Assembly: GCA_902774245.1 (NCBI GenBank) | Contig: CACYHQ010000015.1 | Coordinates: forward strand, 1-61,524 | Reading direction: 5' to 3' | DNA from: an uncultured bacterium | Lineage (GTDB): Bacteria; Verrucomicrobiota; Lentisphaeria; Victivallales; UBA1829 | DNA: 61,524 bases | Shown: one piece after another, positions 54,773 to 61,524 of the stretch | Layout: the number at the start of each line of letters is the position of its first letter | Position numbering within the stretch: position 1 is the stretch's first letter | Position numbers and translations under genes: made by a program | The notes under the pieces: generated by a model | The model's input: the letters and a program-made list of their open reading frames with translations, nothing else | Databases searched by the model: none | Told to the model about the DNA's origin: nothing

Positions 54773-54800
54773 TTGTATTTTCCGATTTCCGATGTATATT
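54773..54800 (+). promoter_or_regulatory. promoter of the 71-residue protein and rsmI
   Basis: TTGTAT (54773-54778), 16 bp, TATATT (54795-54800). Confidence 0.65.
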
Positions 54801-54836
54801 ATTACTCCGTTTTGTTAAAACCAAGAGGTAAGCCTA

Positions 54837-55052
54837 ATGTCTTCTTCATCCATAGCCGAAAAAAATTTGGCGAGACTCGCGAAAACCAGCCTCGCACAAG
54901 ATTTCGTTACTCGTCATAATGGCGAATGGAACCACACGGACTGGCTCGAATTCTGCGCCTTCCTTGAGGAAAACGGCTATACGCCCATCGACCTCGACCG
55001 CGTCGGCCTCCTCCTCGAACAGAAGAAATCCGAATTCTTCGAGCACCGCTGA
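54837..55052 (+). CDS. small protein of unknown function
   Basis: 71 residues, soluble and helical-looking, with WNHTDWLEFCAFLEENGYTPIDLDRVGLLLEQKK. No signal or membrane segment. AAGAGGT precedes the ATG, and a promoter lies directly upstream, so the gene is probably real. rsmI follows after 21 nt. No family recognised. Confidence 0.65.
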   Translation: MSSSSIAEKNLARLAKTSLAQDFVTRHNGEWNHTDWLEFCAFLEENGYTPIDLDRVGLLLEQKKSEFFEHR

Positions 55053-55073
55053 GCGGCGGAGCTTTCTTTTCTC

Positions 55074-55829
55074 ATGGCCGACCGTCCAGCCTCCGGCACG
55101 CTCTACATCGTCGCCACGCCCATCGGGAATCTTGAGGACATCACGCTCCGCGCGCTGCGTGTCCTGAAAGAAGCCGATCTCATCCTTGCCGAGGACACGC
55201 GCCGCACGGCCATCCTGCTCCAGCATTTCGACATCAGGAAGCCGCTGGAATCCTACCACATCTTCAACGAACACGCGCGGACGCCCGCTCTCATCCAACG
55301 CATTCGGAACGGCCTCACTGCCGCGCTCGTGAGCGACGCCGGGACACCATGTATCGCGGACCCCGGATTCATGCTCATCCGCGCCGCCGTCGAAGCGGGC
55401 ATCGAACCGGTCATCATCCCCGGCGTCTCCGCCCTGACCTTCGCGGTCTCCGCCAGCGCCCTCCCATCCGACCATTTCACATTCCACGGATTCGTCCCCG
55501 TCAAGAGCGGACGCCGTCGCGCCGAACTCGAACGCATCGCCGCCGACAAGCGCACCGCGGTCGTATTCGAATCCCCCTTCCGCATCGCGAAACTCCTCGC
55601 CGAGGTCAGCGAGATCGTCGGCCCGGACACCCCGCTCGCGCTCGTCCGCGAGGCGACCAAGATCCACGAACAGATCCTCCGCGGCCCGGCGGCTCAGCTC
55701 GCCGAACAGGCGAAGAAGGTCAACTGGAAAGGCGAGTGCGTGCTCGTGATCGACGCCCGCGACGCTTCGGACCGCGCAAACGACGACGCCCGTGAAACTT
55801 CCCCCGCCGACGACGGCCCGGAAGACTGA
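55074..55829 (+). CDS. rsmI: 16S rRNA cytidine-1402 2'-O-methyltransferase
   Basis: 251 residues of the tetrapyrrole-methylase fold. GTLYIVATPIGNLEDITLRAL opens the family; LAEDTRRT, ALVSDAGTPCIADPG (SAM loop) and PGVSALTFAVSASALPSDHFTFHGF follow. RsmI methylates the ribose of C1402, the same nucleotide whose base is the target of RsmH. The C-terminus is an acidic tail. It is the second gene after the 71-residue protein. Confidence 0.94.
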   Translation: MADRPASGTLYIVATPIGNLEDITLRALRVLKEADLILAEDTRRTAILLQHFDIRKPLESYHIFNEHARTPALIQRIRNGLTAALVSDAGTPCIADPGFMLIRAAVEAGIEPVIIPGVSALTFAVSASALPSDHFTFHGFVPVKSGRRRAELERIAADKRTAVVFESPFRIAKLLAEVSEIVGPDTPLALVREATKIHEQILRGPAAQLAEQAKKVNWKGECVLVIDARDASDRANDDARETSPADDGPED

Positions 55830-56001
55830 TTCCCATCCTCGGTTTTTTCTCTCAATACCCCCTTTTTCTTTTGCACGACCGCAGCCCGGCGCCAACGCCA
55901 TGGAGCGGTTGCACGCCTGCCTCGTTTGTGCCTCACATCGGCTTTTTATCCCTGCGAAGGGCTTTTTTCACATTTTTTTAGTGATTTCCGCTGATTTATA
56001 T

Positions 56002-56029
56002 TTGCATTTAAACAATTTTCATGTATATT
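56002..56029 (+). promoter_or_regulatory. promoter of the lipoprotein gene
   Basis: TTGCAT (56002-56007), 16 bp, TATATT (56024-56029), 56 nt before the ATG. Confidence 0.65.
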
Positions 56030-56085
56030 ATCTTTGCGACAAAACTATTTTTCACAAAAGACACTTTCCACAAAAGAGACCAACC

Positions 56086-56547
56086 ATGAAAACTGTCTCC
56101 CGTTTCTCCGCTCTCGCAGCCGTCCTCCTCGCAGGCACAGTCTCCGCATGCACGACTATCCGTGAACTCCCGACCGAACCCGCCGACCTCGAGCTCAGCG
56201 CAGAGCAGACGGAGGAACGCGAATACTCCCGCAAGCTGCTGGAAGCGTTCCTGAAGAACGACGCGTCCGGCTTCATCTCCATGCTCTCGCCCGAGATGAA
56301 GGAAGAATTCGGCAAGGACAAGTTCGAGCTCTCGCGCAAGGTCATCACGGAAACGCTCGGCGAGCCGGTCTCCTTCAGCTATGTCACCGCGCTTGAACAC
56401 ATCGCGATCACTCCGTACATTTGGAAAGTCCGTTTCGTGCTCAAAAACAAAGAGGATAAGGAATACTACAGCGAAGCGCTGTTCCGCGTCCTCGCCGGAC
56501 ACGACACCAAAGGCGAAGTGGTCATCGTCGGATTCAATTTCCTCTGA
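56086..56547 (+). CDS. small predicted lipoprotein
   Basis: 153 residues. The signal peptide ends in the lipobox LLAGTVSAC, with the lipidated Cys at about residue 22. The mature part has a helical start (SAEQTEEREYSRKLLEAFLKND) and a beta-rich end (VSFSYVTALEHI, WKVRFVLKNKEDKEYYSEALFRVLAG), the general look of cystatin/NTF2-like small domains (DUF3887 type). It is probably anchored to the outer or inner membrane. Its promoter may also feed the secretin-like genes 139 nt downstream. Confidence 0.78.
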   Translation: MKTVSRFSALAAVLLAGTVSACTTIRELPTEPADLELSAEQTEEREYSRKLLEAFLKNDASGFISMLSPEMKEEFGKDKFELSRKVITETLGEPVSFSYVTALEHIAITPYIWKVRFVLKNKEDKEYYSEALFRVLAGHDTKGEVVIVGFNFL

Positions 56548-56686
56548 TCCGCACGGACGGCGTTCCCCGGGACCATCATCCCCCACAACACAAAACAAAA
56601 CGGAACCACGCGTTCCGGGGACGCCTTCATAGTTTTCGCACAGTTTTACCCACACACATACCCTCACCCCTAACCCCGAAAAACAC

Positions 56687-58321
56687 ATGAACAAGACCGC
56701 AAGAATTCTTCTCTGCCTGGCTGCCGGGACGCTCTGTCTCGTCTCCCTCGCCGCGGACGACGCGTCCCAGGACGACGGCTCCGCAAGAACCATTCACCTG
56801 AAGCAGGACGACGCGCAAATCCGTTTCGACAGCCGTGTGTACGAGCTGAAGAACGTGACCTCCGAGGCCGTTCTCCCGTTCGTGAACTCCGCGATCCAGC
56901 GCTACAACCGCAGCTCCACGATCCGCCGCGTCACGGCCATCGCCCCGGACGCCAAGGACGCGATCCTCGTCTCCACGGGCAAGGACTTCCTCCCCTACGT
57001 CGACCAGATCGTCGCCGCGCTCGACCACCCCGGCCAGAACGGCGGCATCCAAGGTACCGGCGTGGCGCGCATCGCCTACACACCGAAATACCGCGCCGCG
57101 CAGGAGCTCACCGACCTGATCGACAAGACGCTCGGCACGTCCGCTGGCAAGTCCTACGTGAACGACGAGACCAACACGATTTTCTGGCGCGACCAGACCG
57201 ATGCAGCGCGCGGCACGCTCGACTTCATCGAAACCGAGCTTGACCGGCCCCTGCCCCAGGTCGCGCTCCGCCTCAACTACTACGAACTCCGCGACAGTGA
57301 CCTCAAGGACTGGGGTTTCGACTACCTCGCGTGGAAGAACGGCCCCGGCGTGAACCTGCTCAACCTGAGCTACAACGTCGGCCGCCTCGCCGTCGACCAG
57401 GCCCTCGAGGACATGGTTTTCGCCGCCACCTCCACCTGGGACTACGCCGGTTTCTTCACCGCGCCGCAGTTCGACATGAGCTTCATCCGCTGCCTCCAGC
57501 AGTCCGGCAACGCCGCCGTCGCCGCGAACGTCTCCCTGACCATGGTAAACACCCCGGTCCGCTCGCTCGACGAGTACGCGATGCTCCGCAGCGTGCAGGA
57601 AGCTGCCGCCGACAAGGCTCCGTTCATCTACCGCGCGTCCATGGAGCCGGAATACCAGAACATCGCCAAGAACGTGCTCGGACGCACGTTCGTCGGCAAG
57701 AGCTACTACGAGGACGAAGACGGCAACAAATACTCCAATCCCCCGGCGCTCGATGTCCAGATCATCAACCCGTTCATCTGCCTCCCGCAGGAAAACGCCC
57801 CCGCCGGAGCCTACAATGAAAAGTACAAAGTCAAGGACGAGGCTTCCGACCTCAACAGCCAGATGGTCAAGACTGATGGCTGCGTAATGTTCGACTACTC
57901 CCTCTTCTTCAAGGACGTCGTCGAACGCGGCAACACCGGCGCCGAACTCAGCAACAACGTCCTCTGCGCGGGCGCGGCCTCCCTCGGCCTCGGACAGGAA
58001 AAAGTCCTTACCGTGTACGAAAAGGAAAACGACGTCGAGCAGACCATCGGCCTCCCGATCCTCTGCCGCATCCCCGTCATCAAATACCTCTTCAGCACCG
58101 TCACCAGCATCAAGGAACGCACCTACGTGATCGTGACCGCCGAAGCCGTCCTGCTCCACCCCGAGGAGAAGAAAGGCATCCCGCAGACTACCAGCGTCAA
58201 CAAGGACGTGAAGCGCCGCATCGAGAATCCCTTCCGCGCCAGCGAGGACGAAGCCCCCAAGGCTCTGACCGCGGAAGAACAGCAGGCCGAAACCGAACAG
58301 AACGCCGAAAGCGAGGACTGA
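56687..58321 (+). CDS. secretin-like outer-membrane protein, first of a pair
   Basis: 544 residues with a signal peptide (about 1-22). Secretin N-type (KH-like) domains follow: VYELKNVTSEAVLPFVNSAI with ILVSTGKDFLPYVDQIVAALD, then IAYTPKYRAAQELTDLIDKTL. The secretin domain begins about 186 with PQVALRLNYYELRDSDLKDW and ends with IGLPILCRIPVIKYLF and a VIVTAEAVLL strand, as in type II/III secretion and type IV pilus secretins. The tail is Glu/Gln-rich. It is paired with a paralogue 3 nt downstream. The cargo and partner apparatus are not in the window. Confidence 0.8.
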   Translation: MNKTARILLCLAAGTLCLVSLAADDASQDDGSARTIHLKQDDAQIRFDSRVYELKNVTSEAVLPFVNSAIQRYNRSSTIRRVTAIAPDAKDAILVSTGKDFLPYVDQIVAALDHPGQNGGIQGTGVARIAYTPKYRAAQELTDLIDKTLGTSAGKSYVNDETNTIFWRDQTDAARGTLDFIETELDRPLPQVALRLNYYELRDSDLKDWGFDYLAWKNGPGVNLLNLSYNVGRLAVDQALEDMVFAATSTWDYAGFFTAPQFDMSFIRCLQQSGNAAVAANVSLTMVNTPVRSLDEYAMLRSVQEAAADKAPFIYRASMEPEYQNIAKNVLGRTFVGKSYYEDEDGNKYSNPPALDVQIINPFICLPQENAPAGAYNEKYKVKDEASDLNSQMVKTDGCVMFDYSLFFKDVVERGNTGAELSNNVLCAGAASLGLGQEKVLTVYEKENDVEQTIGLPILCRIPVIKYLFSTVTSIKERTYVIVTAEAVLLHPEEKKGIPQTTSVNKDVKRRIENPFRASEDEAPKALTAEEQQAETEQNAESED

Positions 58322-58324
58322 TCC

Positions 58325-60343
58325 ATGAAAACCAAACTCTACAGAAATATCATTCTTACCTTCGCCGCCGGCCTCATCGCGGCTTCCTGCAACTCCGAAC
58401 AGCCGCAGCCCCCGCCGAACGTCTCCATCCTCGAGAACGCGAAAGTCCCCTCCCACCTCACCATCACTCCGCAGGCGATCCCCGGCTCCGCCAAGAGCGA
58501 ACAGGGCGCCCCGACCGGCGGCTACGCCCCGACCGGAGTCCAGGCGAAACTGAACATCGATGTGAAGGACGGCACGAAGGAAGTCACCGTCATCCGCGAC
58601 AACACAGACCCCTTCGTGATCACGAAGCCCTACACGATCAAGAACGCCGACCCCTACGCGGTCCGCAGCTATCTTGAAGCCGCCGTCGGTGCGCGCAGCG
58701 TCAGCACCAGCCCCGCGCAGGCCACCGCCGTCAAGTTCGACGACGGCACCGGCGTGGTCCTCGTCTCCGCCGAAGAATACCGTTTCAGCGACAACGAGGA
58801 CGGACGCGGCATCGACAGCATCGTCGCCGCGCTCGACCGCAAGGGCCTGACCTACTCCGGCGACGCGGGCACCCGCATCTACTTCCCGCGCGCCAGCAAG
58901 GCCGCGAACCTCCGCGACATGCTCCTGAAAGTCGGCTCCTCCGACCTCGACCCGCAGTTCGAGATCTCCCCCAGCACGGTCCTGGTCGACGGCGAGCTGA
59001 ACGCGCTCGTGATCTGCGCCCCGGAATGGTCCTGGGAAGACATGCGCAAACTCCTCGTGAGCTACGACCGCCCGATCCCCGAGGTCAAGATATCCTACCG
59101 CATCATTGAGATCTACGCAGAGAACGACGACCGCATCGGCGTCGACTTCCAGAGCTGGAAGAACAACGAGGGCGTCGACCTCTTCTCCGCCGGCGCCATG
59201 ATGAGCCGCAACTGGGGCACCTTCTTCACCAGCAGCGTCCAGGACACCAGTTTCAACAAGGTCTCCTACTGGAACTTCAACCCGAAGTGGAACAGCCGCT
59301 ACCTCGACTTCATGACCTCCATCGGCAAGGCCAAGATCCTCGCCCGCGGCGAAATCGTGGCGCAGAACCGCACCGTCTCCACCGTCCAGGTCGCCTCCGG
59401 CTTCTTCTATGACCGCACGTTCTACACCGCCGGCGCGAAGACCATCGCCGAGGGCACGGGCGAGTTCGCCTACACCGACCCGAACCCGGATACCATCCTC
59501 CGCGAGGCCATCACGAAGATCCAGCCGCTCTCCAAGATTCAGGAGCTCTACAGGGATGCCGGGACCAGCGCGATCATCCGTCCCGACGGTTACACGCTCC
59601 GCACCATGGGCACCCAGACCGGCACGAACACCTACGGCGACGTCTCCGCGAAAGTCTTCGACAACGACAACAGGACCAGCCCGCTCGCCAAGTACCTCAC
59701 CGGCTACGTCAAGGCCGACGGCACCGTCGTCAACGGCGCATACTACAACACCAACTGGGACAACGCGAACGCCGCGCCCGGCATCATCCACGGCTGGCTC
59801 CAGTACCCGATGGTCACCGACGGCTTCCAGTTCGACCTCCGCGTCACCCCGGTCGTCACCGCCAAGGCCGCCAAGGTCACCTTCGACCTCAACAGCATCT
59901 CCCTGCTCGGCTGGAACGCCGACGGCTCCGCACGCATGAGCAAGTCCCAGACCGGCACGACTTTCCAGATCGGCACCGAAGCCGAGGAATTCGTGATCGG
60001 CGGCCTCAAGAAATCCGAGTCCGTCCGCAGCACCGCCGGTTTGCCCTTCCTGAAGGACATCCCCGTCCTCGGACGTGTCGTCTCCACCGAATCCGAATCC
60101 ATCAAGCAGTCCCAGCTCGTCGTGATCGCCAAGGTCGAATACTCCAACCCGGACGACAAGGTCGGCGAGAACATCTCCGAAGACCTCGGCAAGATCGTCA
60201 AGAGCGTCAACAAGGGCATGACCAGCCGCGTCGGCAACATGTTCTTCCAGCAGTACGGCCTCGACGAGGACCGCTCCGACCGCGTCGAACGTCTTGACAA
60301 GGTCGGCAACTTCATCAACGACGACTATCAGGAGATGAAGTGA
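58325..60343 (+). CDS. secretin-like lipoprotein, second of a pair
   Basis: 672 residues. The signal peptide ends in IAASC, a lipobox, so it is a lipoprotein. N-type domains (YTIKNADPYAVRSYLEAAVG; TRIYFPRASKAANLRDMLLKV) lead to a secretin domain starting PEVKISYRIIEIYAENDDRIG. WKNNEGVDLFS matches WKNGPGVNLLN of the preceding protein, showing paralogy. The end signature GLPFLKDIPVLGRVVS is a clear secretin motif. A 60-residue charged tail follows. Together the two could form a mixed ring. The last codons overlap the MarR gene start. Confidence 0.82.
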   Translation: MKTKLYRNIILTFAAGLIAASCNSEQPQPPPNVSILENAKVPSHLTITPQAIPGSAKSEQGAPTGGYAPTGVQAKLNIDVKDGTKEVTVIRDNTDPFVITKPYTIKNADPYAVRSYLEAAVGARSVSTSPAQATAVKFDDGTGVVLVSAEEYRFSDNEDGRGIDSIVAALDRKGLTYSGDAGTRIYFPRASKAANLRDMLLKVGSSDLDPQFEISPSTVLVDGELNALVICAPEWSWEDMRKLLVSYDRPIPEVKISYRIIEIYAENDDRIGVDFQSWKNNEGVDLFSAGAMMSRNWGTFFTSSVQDTSFNKVSYWNFNPKWNSRYLDFMTSIGKAKILARGEIVAQNRTVSTVQVASGFFYDRTFYTAGAKTIAEGTGEFAYTDPNPDTILREAITKIQPLSKIQELYRDAGTSAIIRPDGYTLRTMGTQTGTNTYGDVSAKVFDNDNRTSPLAKYLTGYVKADGTVVNGAYYNTNWDNANAAPGIIHGWLQYPMVTDGFQFDLRVTPVVTAKAAKVTFDLNSISLLGWNADGSARMSKSQTGTTFQIGTEAEEFVIGGLKKSESVRSTAGLPFLKDIPVLGRVVSTESESIKQSQLVVIAKVEYSNPDDKVGENISEDLGKIVKSVNKGMTSRVGNMFFQQYGLDEDRSDRVERLDKVGNFINDDYQEMK

Positions 60344-60849
60344 TGACGAAGAACGGCGTCAAACAGGTGAAGCGCCCCGCTTCCGGGGTGCCGCTTCCTG
60401 AGACTTCGCCGGACCTTGAGGCGCTCAAGAAGATGGTCCGCCTCCTCGAACGCAAGCACCGCGCGTTCCTCGAGCAGGACTGGAAGGAACACGCCTACGA
60501 GATCCAGCGCAGCCAGTTCAACCAGCTCATGATCGTCCGGTTCGCCATGCCCTGCAACCTCAGCCGCATCATGGCGGTCACCGGGCTCACCTCCGCCGGC
60601 GCGTCCCTCTTCGTCGACAAGCTCGTCCAAAGCGGATACCTCATCCGCACCGACGACCCCAACGACCGCAGAAACGTGCGCATTTCGCTCTCCGACAAGG
60701 GTGCGAAGTTCATCAGCGAGGTCGTCGACAGGTTCAACGCATTCATCGAGGGCTACCTCCGGACGTGCACCCGCGACGAGCTGGCGACCGTGTCCCAGGC
60801 GATGGACATCATCAACAGGACGATCGACGACGGGGAGGAAGGCGCTTAG
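60343..60849 (+). CDS. MarR-family transcriptional regulator
   Basis: 168 residues. A winged helix-turn-helix core covers about 50-130: NQLMIVRFAMPCNLSRIMAVTGLTSAGASLFVDKLVQSGYL followed by the wing RTDDPNDRRNVRISLSDKG. Long helices at both ends would form the dimer. The ATG shares its first base with the stop of the secretin-like gene (TGATG), with GGAG just upstream, so translation is probably coupled. It may sense a small molecule and control this unit; the ligand is unknown. Confidence 0.88.
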   Translation: MTKNGVKQVKRPASGVPLPETSPDLEALKKMVRLLERKHRAFLEQDWKEHAYEIQRSQFNQLMIVRFAMPCNLSRIMAVTGLTSAGASLFVDKLVQSGYLIRTDDPNDRRNVRISLSDKGAKFISEVVDRFNAFIEGYLRTCTRDELATVSQAMDIINRTIDDGEEGA

Positions 60850-60890
60850 TTTCAAGTTCAACCTCACCTCGACTTCAAGCCGATTTTCGC

Positions 60891-60925
60891 ATCCCGCCGC
60901 CTCTCACCGGGGCAGCGGGATTTTT
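60891..60925 (+). terminator. terminator after the MarR gene
   Basis: ATCCCGC (60891-60897) with GCGGGAT (60915-60921), followed by four T. The rest of 60850-61283 is A/T-rich with one promoter and no further gene. Confidence 0.65.
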
Positions 60926-61153
60926 ATGTACTCGGATAAGCTCAAAAATGCGCCCGGAACGCAAACCGGCGAACGCGGCGGCATTTTTCCGGTACGTTAA
61001 GAAAAGTTACGGTCCTAGATAAAAAATCTATGCCGCCGGGATCGGGATTCAGGCGAAAAGCAGTTTAGACTTTACACAAAATCAAAGATTAAGGTTTTTA
61101 CATTTCTCGATAAAAAACACATGCTTTTATCATATTTTACATATCTTTTACTA

Positions 61154-61182
61154 TTGAAAAATCAAATCCGCGATTGTATATT
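61154..61182 (+). promoter_or_regulatory. promoter of the Gly-rich protein gene
   Basis: TTGAAA (61154-61159), 17 bp, TATATT (61177-61182), leaving a leader of about 95 nt with a small CGCC-AGGT-GGCG hairpin. Confidence 0.72.
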
Positions 61183-61283
61183 AACGCTGAAATCCCGAAA
61201 CAACCAAACAAGTGAGCTCAAGATCCCCTCGCCAGGTGGCGTAAGGATTCAGGCTCACGCCAACAAATCACAAGGAGTTCAAT

Positions 61284-61524
61284 ATGAAACTCGGTCATTT
61301 CCTCGGTTGCGCAGCGGCGATCGCCCTCGCGATCACGGTCTTCGCACAGGCTCCGGCCGGCCCCGGCGCAGGCGCTGGTGCTGGTAACGGCGGCGCTCCG
61401 GCCATGGGCGGCTTCGGCGGCGGCATGGGCGGCTTCGGCGGCGGCATGGGCGGCTTCGGCGGCGGCATGGGCGGCTTCGGCGGCGGTGCTCCCGCTGGTG
61501 GCGGCTTCGGCGGCTTCGGCGGCT
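61284..61524 (+). CDS. secreted Gly-rich repeat protein, cut by window edge
   Basis: At least 80 residues, open at the window end. A signal peptide (about 1-21, ending TVFAQ) is followed by Gly/Ala-rich sequence and then GGFGGGM repeats. AAGGAG lies 8 nt before the ATG. Such sequence is expected to be disordered or to form surface or fibrous material. No function is known from what is visible. The Gly-rich linker of the GH2 enzyme at 7.9 kb has a similar composition. Confidence 0.8.
   Translation, partial: MKLGHFLGCAAAIALAITVFAQAPAGPGAGAGAGNGGAPAMGGFGGGMGGFGGGMGGFGGGMGGFGGGAPAGGGFGGFGG
61407..61490 (+). repeat. 21-bp tandem repeat encoding GGFGGGM
   Basis: Units at 61407-61427, 61428-61448 and 61449-61469 are identical; a fourth (61470-61490) diverges at its last codons. 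The period is a multiple of 3, so gains or losses keep the frame. Confidence 0.88.

Noticed and set aside
56627..59791. A 1054-codon open frame on the minus strand
   Set aside because: It is the antisense shadow of the two secretin-like genes and has a biased, Val/Asp/Arg/Gly-rich composition without motifs.
1..61524. tRNA, rRNA, insertion sequences, phage genes
   Set aside because: No cloverleaf, rRNA core, transposase or integrase sequence was recognised on either strand.

Overview
This window looks like a chromosomal segment of a GC-rich, Gram-negative, probably anaerobic bacterium. TolB, two lipoproteins with clear lipoboxes, secretin-like proteins and many Sec signal peptides point to an outer membrane. 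The biotin-dependent sodium pump, the GH2 enzyme, the serpin, the Gly-rich secreted protein and the secretin-like pair fit the PVC superphylum best, perhaps a host-associated Lentisphaerota member. That placement is inference from gene content; there is no rRNA marker. No tRNA, rRNA, CRISPR array, insertion sequence or prophage was seen.

Layout. 1-6.7 kb: argD (cut by the window edge), hpf, a zinc-ribbon membrane Ser/Thr kinase, a glycosyltransferase and a Sel1 protein. 6.9-15 kb: a large exported GH2 enzyme, then three secreted paralogues, the last fused to a serpin. 15.2-19.3 kb: oadG-oadA-oadB, a sodium-pumping decarboxylase whose beta subunit carries a large extra N-terminal region. 19.3-26.3 kb, minus strand: rfbC-rfbD-manC-manA for sugar nucleotides, an EamA transporter, and ptsH-ptsI. 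26.6-37.2 kb: a secreted beta-helix protein, an M48 membrane protease with a membrane partner, an unrecognised 642-residue protein, an unpaired peptide-type ABC permease, rlmI and fabH. 37.5-44.3 kb: alkaline phosphatase, YibE/F, cimA, a small membrane protein, a DUF721 protein, birA and ruvA. 44.8-48.7 kb: a short division cluster mraZ-rsmH-ftsL-ftsI. 48.9-55.8 kb: hisF, a second Sel1 protein, tolB, folC, a small protein and rsmI. 56-61.5 kb: a lipoprotein, two paralogous secretin-like proteins, a MarR regulator and the start of a Gly-rich repeat protein.

Most transcription units begin with the same promoter form: TTGAxx (sometimes TTGCxx or TTGTxx), 16-17 bp, then TATATT or TATAGT. Several units end at clear hairpin plus T-run terminators. 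Operons are tight, with 4-nt or 1-nt stop/start overlaps at ptsH/ptsI, manC/manA, rfbC/rfbD, cimA/42030 and secretin/marR. BirA encoded here can charge the biotinyl lysine of OadA encoded here.

Two reading-frame lesions stand out. rsmH has lost its conserved G-P-L-D-M-R-M block at a 9-nt repeat. The second Sel1 gene is shifted by one missing base inside a 12-bp minisatellite. Both are natural mutations or assembly errors at repeats. The most novel protein architecture is the exported beta-domain family that is triplicated in one protein, single in a second and fused to an apparently inhibitory serpin in a third.
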